This document shows positions 1 through 7,773 of a stretch of 64,000 bases of DNA, in pieces. The translations under genes and the position numbers were made by a program. Location of the stretch: the NCBI GenBank assembly GCA_017936765.1, contig JAGBEX010000003.1, positions 124,001 to 188,000 on the forward strand. Direction: 5' to 3'. Origin of the DNA: Clostridia bacterium. GTDB taxonomy: Bacteria > Bacillota > Clostridia > Christensenellales > Aristaeellaceae. The notes beneath the pieces are model-generated. The model was not told where the DNA came from, ran no database searches, and saw nothing but the letters and a program-made list of their open reading frames with translations. Each line of letters opens with the position of its first letter. Position 1 is the stretch's first letter.

Positions 1-61
1 GGATCTCCCCGGTGCCGTCGAATACATCTGCGCAAAGGCAGGGAAGTGCGGTCAGCTTCAT
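1..61 (-). CDS. Partial CDS (5' end only), possibly PfkB-family sugar kinase
   Basis: An ATG at 61 on the minus strand follows an AGAGGAAG Shine-Dalgarno-like site and opens a frame that runs off the left edge of the window. Only about 20 residues are visible (MKLTALPCLCADVFDGTGEI). The hydrophobic first strand followed by a D-V-F segment resembles the N-terminus of PfkB/ribokinase-type carbohydrate kinases, but this is a weak match on very little sequence. It lies 66 bp downstream of rny on the same strand and could share its transcript. Confidence 0.4.
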   Translation of the reverse strand, partial: MKLTALPCLCADVFDGTGEI

Positions 62-127
62 GATGGTCTTCCTCTCTGTCATGTGGTAAAGGAAAATCCC
101 CACTGGGTTTCCAGCGGGGATGGGGGA

Positions 128-1690
128 TTACTTGGCGTATTCGGTGGAACGGGTCTCGCGGATCACGTTCACGCGGATCTGACCCGGATACTCCATTTCC
201 TTCTCGATGCGCTTGGCGATCTCCTTGGCCAGGATCTTGGTTCCCTCGTCGGTCACGTCGTCGGGCTTAACCATGATGCGAACCTCGCGGCCGGACTGGA
301 TGGCGAAGCACTTCTCCACGCCGTCGAAGCTGTTGGCGATCTCCTCCAGCTTCTCCAGACGCTTGATGTAGTTCTCCAGGCTCTCGCGGCGGGCGCCGGG
401 ACGGGCAGCGGAGATAGCATCGGCAGCCTGCACCAGCACGGCTTCCACGGTCTGGGGTTCCACATCGTTGTGGTGGGCCAGAATGGCGTGGATCACGTCG
501 GGACTCTCGTGATACTTGCGGGCCAGCTCGCCGCCCAGGGTCACGTGGGTGCCCTCGGCCTCGTGGTCAACGGCCTTGCCGATATCATGCAGCAGGCCTG
601 CGCGCTTGGCCAGCTGGACGTCGGCGCCCAGCTCGGCAGCCATCAGACCAGCCAGGTGGCTGACCTCGATGGAGTGCTTCAGCACGTTCTGACCATAGGA
701 GGTGCGGTAGCGCAGGCGGCCCAGGAGCTTGACCAGCTCGTGATGGATGCCATGCTGCTGGGTCTCGAACACGGCGTTGTCGCCGGCTTCGCGGATCTGG
801 TTGTCCACTTCCTTGCGAGCCTTTTCCACCATTTCCTCGATGCGGGCGGGGTGGATGCGGCCGTCCATGATGAGCTTCTCCACGGCAATGCGGGCGATCT
901 CGCGGCGGACGGGGTCGAAGGCGGACACGATAACAGCTTCGGGGGTATCGTCGATGATCAGGTCAACGCCGGTGGCGGTTTCCAGGGCGCGGATATTGCG
1001 GCCTTCGCGGCCGATGATGCGACCCTTCATATCATCGTTGGGCAGGGCGATGACGGACACGGTGGACTCGGCCACGTGGTCGGCAGCGCACTTCTGAATG
1101 GCCAGGGCGATGATGTTGCGGGCTTTCTTTTCGCCCTCTTCCTTGGCCTTGGCTTCAATGTCGCGCACCATGGCGGCGGCATCGTGGAAGGCGTCCTTCT
1201 GCACGCGCTCCACAATGATCTGCTTGGCTTCGTCCTGGGTCATGGCGGCAATGCGTTCCAGCTCACTGGTCTGCTTGGCAAGCAGCGCCTCGGCTTCTTC
1301 CTGCAGCTTCTGGATCTCGGCCTGCTTTTTGTTCAGGCTTTCTTCGCGGGCTTCCATGTTGTCGGCCTTCTTGTCCAGGGTCTCTTCGCGCTGGATCAGT
1401 CGGCGCTCGTTGCGCTGCACTTCGTTGCGGCGCTCGCGCATTTCACGCTCGTTTTCAGCCTTTTCGCGGTCGTTTTCAGCCTTGGCCTTCAGGATCTCTT
1501 CCTTGGCCTCCAGCACCTTTTCCTTCTTGTACTCGTCCGCCTTGCGAACGGCGTCTTCGTAGAGATGCTTGGCGTATTCTTCCGTGCGGCCGATCTTCTT
1601 TTCGGTTACGTTCTTGCGGTAGGCACCACCGGCCACAAAGCCGATGGCAGCAGCCGCCAGAGCGATCAAAATCCATACGATAGGATGCAA
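128..1690 (-). CDS. rny: Ribonuclease Y
   Basis: Membrane-anchored endoribonuclease that starts mRNA decay and processing in Firmicutes. The 520-residue length is typical. Domains in order: an N-terminal membrane segment (about residues 4-22), a long charged coiled coil (about 30-190), a KH RNA-binding domain with [15 protein letters not shown] near residue 226, and an HD phosphohydrolase domain with the metal-binding HDIGK near residue 365. The start is a TTG preceded by AAGGAGGG at good spacing; no ATG start is better placed. It is transcribed leftward from a consensus promoter about 350 bp upstream, leaving a long structured leader (separate entry) that may control it. Confidence 0.97.
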   Translation of the reverse strand: MHPIVWILIALAAAAIGFVAGGAYRKNVTEKKIGRTEEYAKHLYEDAVRKADEYKKEKVLEAKEEILKAKAENDREKAENEREMRERRNEVQRNERRLIQREETLDKKADNMEAREESLNKKQAEIQKLQEEAEALLAKQTSELERIAAMTQDEAKQIIVERVQKDAFHDAAAMVRDIEAKAKEEGEKKARNIIALAIQKCAADHVAESTVSVIALPNDDMKGRIIGREGRNIRALETATGVDLIIDDTPEAVIVSAFDPVRREIARIAVEKLIMDGRIHPARIEEMVEKARKEVDNQIREAGDNAVFETQQHGIHHELVKLLGRLRYRTSYGQNVLKHSIEVSHLAGLMAAELGADVQLAKRAGLLHDIGKAVDHEAEGTHVTLGGELARKYHESPDVIHAILAHHNDVEPQTVEAVLVQAADAISAARPGARRESLENYIKRLEKLEEIANSFDGVEKCFAIQSGREVRIMVKPDDVTDEGTKILAKEIAKRIEKEMEYPGQIRVNVIRETRSTEYAK

Positions 1691-1746
1691 ACTGTTTCCC
1701 TCCTTTTCCTTTTTAATCTTGCTTCAAAATTCTGTTGGGAACGGCC

Positions 1747-2044
1747 AAAAGCCGTGCAGAAGAAAAACTTCCGCACGGCTGTAGCTGCTTTCATGCTGAT
1801 GGACTTCCGTCCGCTTTTTTTGAACTTTTCCCGACGGCCTGCCGAAAAAAGAGCCTGCCGCGCCTCACAAAAACTACATAAAAGGACACAATGCGCCCTT
1901 CGCGCAATTTCTATGCAGCCGACTGATCCATGCTGGGTCAGCCGCCGAAAAACGACGCTCCGCAAGGGAAGCGATAACAAATGAGCGGGGATTTCTATCG
2001 AAAACAGCCCGGACAAGTGCAAACTGCACCTTCCTACAGCCGAT
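1747..2044 (-). ncRNA. Structured leader or stand-alone RNA upstream of rny, unidentified
   Basis: The first transcribed bases below a consensus minus-strand promoter form CGGCTGTAG (2042-2034), which pairs perfectly over 9 bp with CTACAGCCG (1784-1776) about 250 nt later. Between them are several local hairpins, including one closed by GGAC/GTCC with a GGAA (GNRA-type) loop. The 3' end is a strong hairpin (AGCCGTGC, 1780-1773, with GCACGGCT, 1757-1750) followed by a short U run. The terminator reuses bases 1776-1780 of the closing helix, so the two structures exclude each other. I do not recognise it as 6S RNA, tmRNA, RNase P, a T-box or a common riboswitch. No convincing protein is encoded here. 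Confidence 0.55.
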
Positions 2045-2051
2045 CAAAACT

Positions 2052-2080
2052 ATTGTAACGATTTTGAACCGCTCTGTCAA
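2052..2080 (-). promoter_or_regulatory. Sigma-A promoter of rny and its leader
   Basis: TTGACA (2080-2075), a 17-bp spacer and TACAAT (2057-2052) on the minus strand. This is one of the best matches to consensus in the window. It is back-to-back with the promoter of the nucleoside hydrolase gene. Confidence 0.8.
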
Positions 2081-2084
2081 CCCC

Positions 2085-2113
2085 TTTGCAGGGTCATATT
2101 GGTGTGATATAAT
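2085..2113 (+). promoter_or_regulatory. Promoter of nucleoside hydrolase gene
   Basis: TATAAT at 2108-2113 with a weaker TTTGCA at 2085-2090 and a 17-bp spacer. It sits 29 bp before the start codon and is divergent from the rny promoter. Confidence 0.55.
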
Positions 2114-2141
2114 AAGAAAAAATGCAAAAAGGAGTATCCTT

Positions 2142-3014
2142 ATGGCGTATCGTTTTGCTGTTCAGGAAAAGAAGCGCCTGCGGGTGATCATCGATACGGA
2201 TGCCGCCTGCGAGGCAGATGATCCCTATGCCATCGTTCATGGCCTGCTGACGCCCCGGTTCATGGTGAAGGGTATCCTGGCCGAGCAGTTTGGCGTGCCT
2301 GGCTCTGCCCAGAAGAGTTATGATGCCATCCTGCATCTGCTGGACGTGATGGACATCCATGATATGCCCGTGCTGCACGGCGCGGATCCCCTGGAATGCG
2401 AGACCGCCGCGCCGGAGTGCGAGGCAGCGGACTTCATCATCCAGGAGGCGCTGAAGGACGATCCCCACCCGCTGTACGTTCTGTGCCAGGGCGCGCTGAG
2501 CAATGTGGCCGCGGCCATCAACAAATGCCCGGAGATCCAGGACAGGTTCATCTGCATCTGGATCGGCGGCGGGTTCTATCCCAAGGGCGGGTGGGAGTTC
2601 AACTCCGTGAACGACTACCATGCGGCCAACGCGGTGTTTTCCTCCCAGCTGGAGGTGTGGCAGGTCCCCATGGGTACCTACACCCAGATGCAGATCGGCT
2701 ATGCGGAGCTGGAACACAAGGTGCGTCCCTGCGGCAAGGTGGGCGAGTATCTGTTTGAGCAGATGATGGCCTATGGCAAGGACGCGGAGTGGATCACCGG
2801 CGAGAGCTGGGTGATCGGTGATCAGCCGGCCATCGGCCTGGCGCTGAACCCCGGCTGCGGCCGCTACAGAATGCAGCCCGCGCCCCGCTTCGGCGAAGGC
2901 GGCGTGTATGTGGACTGCCCGGAGAACCGTCAAATTCGCGTGTATGAGGAGATCGACCAGCGGTACATCTTTGAGGATCTGTTCTGCAAGCTGGCGCTGA
3001 ATGCAGAGAAGTAA
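2142..3014 (+). CDS. Inosine-uridine preferring nucleoside hydrolase family protein
   Basis: Hydrolyses the N-glycosidic bond of ribonucleosides in this family; the substrate cannot be told from sequence. The 290-residue product opens with VIIDTDAACEADDPYAI. This matches the Ca2+-binding aspartate cluster of the family (canonically DTDPGxDD) but with two extra residues between the first and second aspartate groups, so it belongs to a divergent branch. The ATG at 2142 follows AAAGGAG; an upstream in-frame start lacks a ribosome site. It is monocistronic and converges with the acetyltransferase gene only 16 bp away. Confidence 0.8.
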   Translation: MAYRFAVQEKKRLRVIIDTDAACEADDPYAIVHGLLTPRFMVKGILAEQFGVPGSAQKSYDAILHLLDVMDIHDMPVLHGADPLECETAAPECEAADFIIQEALKDDPHPLYVLCQGALSNVAAAINKCPEIQDRFICIWIGGGFYPKGGWEFNSVNDYHAANAVFSSQLEVWQVPMGTYTQMQIGYAELEHKVRPCGKVGEYLFEQMMAYGKDAEWITGESWVIGDQPAIGLALNPGCGRYRMQPAPRFGEGGVYVDCPENRQIRVYEEIDQRYIFEDLFCKLALNAEK

Positions 3015-3030
3015 CGCTGCAAGAGCAACA

Positions 3031-3591
3031 TCATTGCTCAGAACGCACCCAATACTCCCCATACTCCGTCCCATCATGCCCAACGATCTTGCTGGATGAG
3101 GGGATGTACCCGCTCTGTCGCAAGGCTTCGCAGCGGGTTTCCGCAGAAGCAGGCGCCTTGGTGGCCAGGATGGGGCAATCGAACAACGCGTAGGCGTGCT
3201 GATGCAGCAGCGCCAGCAGTTCGGTTAAGGCGGGGAGCGTCTCGTAATCGGAGCGCAGGTCGAGGCGCAGCAGGCCATGGTGGTTGAAGGCATCCTCGGC
3301 CAAGCGGTGGAACAGCTCCACCGTGCCGATGGGTTCCTCCCCCGCCAGGATCGTCCAGCGGACGAAGCACTTCCATTCAAAATAGGACTTGCGCCAGAAA
3401 TCGATGGCCTGCTCCATACGCGCCAGGGTGGTGTAGTGGAAGTCGTCGCCGTTGCAGTTGTCGCTGTTGAACAGCGGCACCGCCTGTTCGTCGCTGTAAA
3501 CGCGGAGCAGCCCCGGCGCGTCTGCCATTTCCACCAGACGCAGGGTAAAGTTGGCGCTGCGCAGCACCGGACACATATCATAAACGCCCAT
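3031..3591 (-). CDS. GNAT-family acetyltransferase (RimJ/RimL-like)
   Basis: A 186-residue protein with the opening typical of RimJ/RimL-type acetyltransferases (RSANFTLRLVEMADAPGLLRV), a central strand region (IGTVELF) and a degenerate acetyl-CoA-binding segment. It probably moves an acetyl group from acetyl-CoA to a protein N-terminus or small amine; the acceptor is unknown. The start at 3591 has AAGGAGGATG just upstream. It lies alone, convergent with the nucleoside hydrolase gene. The weak R/Q-x-x-G-x-G/A loop makes catalytic competence less certain than for the other acetyltransferases in the window. Confidence 0.7.
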   Translation of the reverse strand: MGVYDMCPVLRSANFTLRLVEMADAPGLLRVYSDEQAVPLFNSDNCNGDDFHYTTLARMEQAIDFWRKSYFEWKCFVRWTILAGEEPIGTVELFHRLAEDAFNHHGLLRLDLRSDYETLPALTELLALLHQHAYALFDCPILATKAPASAETRCEALRQSGYIPSSSKIVGHDGTEYGEYWVRSEQ

Positions 3592-3766
3592 GGTTCATCC
3601 TCCTTGAAAAAAGAACATATGTTCTCATTCTGCGTGAGCAGACCAAACTCCTTCTCCAAAAACAAAAAAGTCTGTCTTTTCAGACAAACAAAGAGAATTT
3701 CGCCTCTGCGGAGGCGACCAAAGGGCTTTCCGATCGCCCTTTGGAATCCTTCGGAGAAGTGCTTTT

Positions 3767-3850
3767 TCTATGCCCAAAGTCGCCGCTTTTTCGGGGAGAG
3801 CGCGAGAGGGGGCTTTTTCTCAGAAAAAGCCGCCCTCTCGCATCTCGCAC
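3767..3850. repeat. Palindromic repeat A, copy 1; probable terminator of the oxidoreductase operon
   Basis: The block TCGCCGCTTTTTCGGGGAGA followed by a GAGAGGG...CCCTCTC inverted repeat also occurs, inverted, at about 42366-42437 downstream of ftsY. The hairpin arms carry A/T runs near the tip, so it can act as an intrinsic terminator on either strand. Here it begins just below the last gene of the 2-oxoacid oxidoreductase operon. The rest of the 3592-3858 gap shows no gene. Confidence 0.7.
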
Positions 3851-3858
3851 TCGTCACA

Positions 3859-4395
3859 TCACTTCGCCGCTTCCGCGCCGGCTTCCATGGCGGCACGGTT
3901 GATGGGCAGGAGGTGTTCCTTTTTGGGGCCGAAGGTAGCCTTGAGGGCTTCCATGGCGCTATCGATGGAGATAACGCCGGTGCGCTGGATGATGGCGCCC
4001 AGCATGACCATGTTGGCGGTGCGGGCGTTGCCCAGCTTTTCCGCAATGCCGTTGCAGTCGATGGCCACGGCGGTAATATCCTTGCGGTCAGGCTCGATGT
4101 CGATCAGGGAGGAATTGTAGAGCATCAGGCCGCCCTCTTCCATGGAGGGAGCGAACTTCAGCATGGAGGGCTTGTTCATGATGACCGCAATGGGCGGCTC
4201 GGTGACCAGGGGGCTGCCGATGGGTTCATCGGAAACCACCACGGCGCAGTTGGCTTCGCCGCCGCGCATTTCAGGGCCGTAGGAGGGCATCCAGGAGACG
4301 TTCATGCCGTCGTGCATGGCAGCCTTGGCCAGCAGCTGGCCGATCAGCAGCACGCCCTGTCCGCCGAAACCGGCAATCAGGAATTGAGCTTCCAT
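3859..4395 (-). CDS. 2-oxoacid:ferredoxin oxidoreductase, gamma subunit
   Basis: A 178-residue gamma-type subunit of a 2-oxoacid:acceptor oxidoreductase, which oxidatively decarboxylates 2-oxoacids to acyl-CoA and reduces ferredoxin. The N-terminal glycine-rich GFGGQGVLLIGQLLA and the downstream SYGPEMRGG are hallmarks of the POR/VOR/KOR gamma domain. It is the last gene of the operon delta-alpha-beta-gamma, one base after the beta gene. Its size and partners fit the branched-chain (VorC) or 2-oxoglutarate (KorC) enzymes. Substrate preference cannot be settled from sequence by eye. Confidence 0.9.
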   Translation of the reverse strand: MEAQFLIAGFGGQGVLLIGQLLAKAAMHDGMNVSWMPSYGPEMRGGEANCAVVVSDEPIGSPLVTEPPIAVIMNKPSMLKFAPSMEEGGLMLYNSSLIDIEPDRKDITAVAIDCNGIAEKLGNARTANMVMLGAIIQRTGVISIDSAMEALKATFGPKKEHLLPINRAAMEAGAEAAK

Positions 4396-4396
4396 C

Positions 4397-5134
4397 TCAC
4401 TCGACCTCCTTCTTCACGCCCAGGGGATACTGGGGGATCATGTTTTCCTGCAGCCACTTCAGGGCTTCCTGGGGCGTCATACCCCAGTTGGTGGGGCAGG
4501 AAGACAGCACCTCCACCAACGCAAAGCCTTTGCCCTCGATCTGCATCTGGAAGGCCTTCTTGATGGCTTTCTTGGCCTCCATGATGTGCTTTACATCATG
4601 CACGGACACGCGGGCGATGTAGGCGGGGCCATCCAGGGTGGCCAGCATTTCGCTGACGCGGATGGGGTAGCCGCAATGGTTGGGGTCGCGGCCATAGGGG
4701 CTGGTGGTGGTGACCTGGCCGGGCAGGGTGGTGGGCGCCATCTGGCCGCCGGTCATGCCATAAATGGCGTTATTGACGAAGATCACGGTGATATTCTCGC
4801 CGCGGGTGGCCGCGTGAGTGATCTCCGCCGCGCCGATGGAGGCCAGATCGCCGTCGCCCTGATAGGTGAAGACCACGTTATCGGGGTTCACGCGCTTGCA
4901 GCCGGTGGCCACAGCCGGGGCGCGGCCATGGGCGGCTTCCATCATATCGCAGTTGAAGTAATCATAGGCGAACACGGCGCAGCCAACGGGCGCAACGCCA
5001 ATGGCCTTGTCCTGCACGCCCAGCTCGTCGATGGCCTCGGCCACCAGGCGGTGGATGATGCCGTGGGTGCAGCCGGGGCAATAGTGCAGAGGCTTGTCGG
5101 TGAGCATCTTGGTCTTTTCATAAACGACTGCCAT
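4397..5134 (-). CDS. 2-oxoacid:ferredoxin oxidoreductase, thiamine-diphosphate beta subunit
   Basis: A 245-residue beta subunit that binds thiamine diphosphate. The cofactor motif is visible as GDGDLASIG followed about 20 residues later by [12 protein letters not shown] near the N-terminus is typical of the VorA/KorB group. The protein lacks an extra C-terminal ferredoxin domain, in line with the separate delta subunit encoded at the head of the operon. It is separated by one base from the alpha gene upstream and one base from the gamma gene downstream, so it is cotranscribed and probably translationally coupled. Confidence 0.92.
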   Translation of the reverse strand: MAVVYEKTKMLTDKPLHYCPGCTHGIIHRLVAEAIDELGVQDKAIGVAPVGCAVFAYDYFNCDMMEAAHGRAPAVATGCKRVNPDNVVFTYQGDGDLASIGAAEITHAATRGENITVIFVNNAIYGMTGGQMAPTTLPGQVTTTSPYGRDPNHCGYPIRVSEMLATLDGPAYIARVSVHDVKHIMEAKKAIKKAFQMQIEGKGFALVEVLSSCPTNWGMTPQEALKWLQENMIPQYPLGVKKEVE

Positions 5135-5135
5135 C

Positions 5136-6209
5136 TTACTTCGCCTCCTTTGCCATGTTCTCGATCTGCTCCACGATCTCGCGCACCGTGGGCACGATGC
5201 CGCCGGTGCGGCCGTAGAATTCCACAGGCTTCTTGCCGTTCACGGCCAGGCGCACGTCGTCCACCATCTGACCCATGGACATTTCCACGGTCAGGAAGGC
5301 CTTGGCGTGTTCGGCGGCCTTCTGGATGGGAGCATTGGGGAAGGGCCACAGGGTGATGGGACGGATGAGGCCCACCTTGAGGCCGTTCTCGCGCAGCTTG
5401 CGCATGGCGCTGCGGGCAATACGGGCGGTGGTGCCATAAGCCACGATCACATAATCCGCGTCGTCCACCATTTCCTCCTGCCAGCGGCACTCTTCCTGCT
5501 CCATCACCGCATACTTGGCAAACAGCTTGCGGTTGTGCTGCTCCAGCACGCTGGGGTCGATGTACAGGCTGTTGATGATGGCGCGCTCGCGGCCGCAGCC
5601 GGGCTTCCAGCCGGTGGCAGCCCAGGTCTTTTCGGGCAGCTCGGGCTTAACGTACTCCGGCATTTCCACCGGCTCCATCATCTGGCCAATGAGGCCGTCG
5701 CCCATCACCAGCACAGGGTTGCGGTACTTGTCCGCCAGGTCGAAGGCCTGCTGGGTCAGTTCAACCGCTTCCTGCACAGAGGAAGGCGCCAGCACCAGCA
5801 TACGGTAGTCGCCGTGGCCGCCGCCGCGGGTGGACTGATAATAGTCGCTCTGGGCGGGCTGGATGGAACCCAGGCCGGGGCCACCGCGCACCATGTTCAC
5901 GATAACGCAGGGCAGCTCGGCACCCACGATGTAGCTGATGCCCTCCTGCTTCAGGGAGATTCCGGGGCTGGAGGAGGAGGTCATTACACGGGCGCCGGCG
6001 CCAGCGGCACCATACACCATGTTGATGGCCGCCACTTCGCTTTCAGCCTGCAGGAAGCAGCCGCCCTCCACCTTGGGCAAACGCTTGGACATATATTCGG
6101 GGATCTGGTTCTGGGGCGTGATGGGGTAGCCGAAGAAGAACCGGCATCCAGCCTGGATGGCGGCCTCGGCAATGGCCTCATTGCCCTTCATGAGCATTTT
6201 CTGACCCAT
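5136..6209 (-). CDS. vorB: 2-oxoacid:ferredoxin oxidoreductase, alpha subunit (VorB-like)
   Basis: A 357-residue alpha subunit with the N-terminal pyrimidine-binding domain ([19 protein letters not shown] near residue 30) and the C-terminal transketolase-C-like domain ([15 protein letters not shown]). Length and sequence match proteins usually annotated as 3-methyl-2-oxobutanoate dehydrogenase subunit VorB; a 2-oxoglutarate enzyme (KorA) is the alternative. The start follows GGAGGTTATCTCC. In anaerobes this complex links branched-chain amino-acid or 2-oxoglutarate metabolism to reduced ferredoxin. Confidence 0.92.
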   Translation of the reverse strand: MGQKMLMKGNEAIAEAAIQAGCRFFFGYPITPQNQIPEYMSKRLPKVEGGCFLQAESEVAAINMVYGAAGAGARVMTSSSSPGISLKQEGISYIVGAELPCVIVNMVRGGPGLGSIQPAQSDYYQSTRGGGHGDYRMLVLAPSSVQEAVELTQQAFDLADKYRNPVLVMGDGLIGQMMEPVEMPEYVKPELPEKTWAATGWKPGCGRERAIINSLYIDPSVLEQHNRKLFAKYAVMEQEECRWQEEMVDDADYVIVAYGTTARIARSAMRKLRENGLKVGLIRPITLWPFPNAPIQKAAEHAKAFLTVEMSMGQMVDDVRLAVNGKKPVEFYGRTGGIVPTVREIVEQIENMAKEAK

Positions 6210-6228
6210 GGAGATAACCTCCTAACAA

Positions 6229-6435
6229 TTACTTCTCAACGGTGATAACAGCATCAGGACACATCCGGGCGCAGAACGCACAGCCAATGCACTTCTCCTG
6301 ATCGGTAATGGCAATGGGGTGATAGCCCTTGCTGTTGATGTCGTGGCTCAGCGCCAGCAGCTTCTTGGGGCAAACATCTGCACACAGGCCGCAGCCCTTG
6401 CAGGTCTCCGCAGCAATGGTCAACTTGGCCATCAT
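6229..6435 (-). CDS. 2-oxoacid oxidoreductase delta subunit, 2x[4Fe-4S] ferredoxin
   Basis: A 68-residue bacterial-type ferredoxin with two cluster motifs, CKGCGLCADVCP and CIGCAFCARMCP, each providing four cysteines for a [4Fe-4S] cluster. It is the first gene of the four-gene operon and passes electrons from the catalytic subunits to free ferredoxin. Two ATGs (6435 and 6432) follow AGGAAGGAGG; the second has the more usual spacing. A longer in-frame extension upstream crosses the promoter and is not real. Confidence 0.9.
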   Translation of the reverse strand: MMAKLTIAAETCKGCGLCADVCPKKLLALSHDINSKGYHPIAITDQEKCIGCAFCARMCPDAVITVEK

Positions 6436-6465
6436 GCCGCCTCCTTCCTGAATCGGTATTGCTCT

Positions 6466-6494
6466 ATTATAAAAAATCTCTCGCCCCGCGTCAA
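6466..6494 (-). promoter_or_regulatory. Promoter of the 2-oxoacid oxidoreductase operon
   Basis: TTGACG (6494-6489), a 17-bp spacer and TATAAT (6471-6466) on the minus strand, 30 bp before the ferredoxin start codon. Confidence 0.8.
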
Positions 6495-6570
6495 CAAAAG
6501 TACACAAGAAATACCAGGGGACGCTGTTATTCAGAGGGCAGCTATCAACTACCACTTAGAGACTAAATTG

Positions 6571-6599
6571 TAGACTTTTACCGACACGTGTGCTATAGT
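6571..6599 (+). promoter_or_regulatory. Probable promoter of the kinase/phosphatase/ATPase island
   Basis: TAGACT (6571-6576), a 17-bp spacer and TATAGT (6594-6599) with a TGC extension. A second -10-like TATAAT lies at 6609-6614. The sequence from here to the first gene is markedly AT-rich compared with the DNA to the left, consistent with the start of an acquired segment. Confidence 0.5.
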
Positions 6600-6732
6600 A
6601 ATAAATGGTATAATGCGTTCCGTATTGCTCAACATGGCATTGTAAACATTTGCTTTTTTCATGTTATATACATGATACGCAAAGCTAACACAGCATTCCT
6701 ATTTTTTGGTACAAAAGAAGGAGGTTCAATTT

Positions 6733-7443
6733 ATGGGTAAGTTTTGTGGTAAGTGTGGCAATTTGATCGAACATTGTACTTGCGCTGGAACAGGGATAGC
6801 ACCGGAAACAAAACCGGCTATTAAACCTTCCAAACTGTCGTACTCCACCGTGGCGCATCTTGACGAAATCGCTCTTGGTGAAGGCGAGCAAAAGGTGAAA
6901 GAGTATCTCCTGGGTAAATACCCCATGGGCTGTGGTGATGTTCGTCTGATCGTGACCAACAAGCGCGTTATCCTTAAGGAATCCTATTCCTTCCTTTGCC
7001 TGTCTCACAACAAAATCGAAGAACTCAACTTGGAATCGGTGCATGGCCTCAGCGGTAGCATTGGCCGCGGAATGAATATACCCGTATTCATTGTTGGTCT
7101 GGTGTTTGCACTGGGTTCTGTGCTTTATGGAAATCTTTTTTCCAGTATGATGAGGTATTCTTCGTTTAACGGTATGACTATTTTCCTGTTAGTCTTTGGT
7201 CTCGTAATTATGTTGATAAGCTGTCTGTTTCCGTATATGACTTTCGGCATTACTGGAATGGGCAGTGATCATCAATCCCTGGTAACTGGTATCAATGTTA
7301 ACGGAAAAACGGCATTGACGAATGGCGTCGTTTTCCAGCCTCGCGCAACTGGCGATACCCGCAAGAGCATCGCTGAAGCAGGCGCTTGTATTTTTGACTT
7401 GCGTACATATGGTGATGCAGCCATTGAAAAGTGGACCAAATGA
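6733..7443 (+). CDS. Zinc-ribbon, PH-like, two-TM membrane protein (island gene 1)
   Basis: A 236-residue protein of unknown function. The N-terminus has a zinc-ribbon knuckle (CGKC then CTC within residues 5-17). It is followed by a bacterial PH-like region (about 45-110, with IVTNKRVILKESY), two hydrophobic helices (about 115-137 and 145-165) and a C-terminal domain ending in ACIFDLRTYGDAAIEKW. The ATG at 6733 has AAGGAGG upstream; an earlier in-frame start lacks a site. It heads a nine-gene unidirectional cluster. Its composition is AT-richer than the core genome. It probably anchors or recruits other products of the cluster to the membrane, which is inference. Confidence 0.8.
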   Translation: MGKFCGKCGNLIEHCTCAGTGIAPETKPAIKPSKLSYSTVAHLDEIALGEGEQKVKEYLLGKYPMGCGDVRLIVTNKRVILKESYSFLCLSHNKIEELNLESVHGLSGSIGRGMNIPVFIVGLVFALGSVLYGNLFSSMMRYSSFNGMTIFLLVFGLVIMLISCLFPYMTFGITGMGSDHQSLVTGINVNGKTALTNGVVFQPRATGDTRKSIAEAGACIFDLRTYGDAAIEKWTK

Positions 7444-7494
7444 TCATGGCTTGCCAGGAATGCAACTGATTCATGACGAGGGAGCGAATCTAGA

Positions 7495-7773
7495 ATGAGG
7501 GAGCAGATTATTAAAATCCTGATGGATGAGTTGAAGTATAGCAGGTATTCCGCTGAAGTTACCAGTGATGATTTGCTCGCCATTCAGGATGATGATATTC
7601 GAAAAGCATTGATGCGTTGGCTTGCTTTGCGCGAAATGACTCCTGTTTCCGCAGAAGGATATGATGCTGTTCAGTTGACGGATCGGATGAGTTATCCATC
7701 GGCCTTGCTTGCTATTGAGCTGCTCAAAAAAGAGCCTCTGGTTGCAAAAAAGATGCTGAAAGGATTTCGGTGA
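7495..7773 (+). CDS. Small protein of unknown function (island gene 2)
   Basis: A 92-residue, mostly helical, charged protein that I do not recognise. It has no membrane segment or cysteine motif. GAGGGAG lies about 10 bases before its ATG. Its TGA stop overlaps the ATG of the next gene in a TGATG arrangement, which suggests translational coupling with the HEXXH/HNH protein. A small protein directly upstream of a possible nuclease toxin could be its inhibitor or chaperone; that is only a positional argument. Confidence 0.7.
   Translation: MREQIIKILMDELKYSRYSAEVTSDDLLAIQDDDIRKALMRWLALREMTPVSAEGYDAVQLTDRMSYPSALLAIELLKKEPLVAKKMLKGFR

Noticed and set aside
1666..2022. Minus-strand 118-codon frame inside the rny leader
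   Set aside because: It overlaps the strong hairpins, lacks a ribosome site and has no recognisable features, so a structured RNA is the better explanation.
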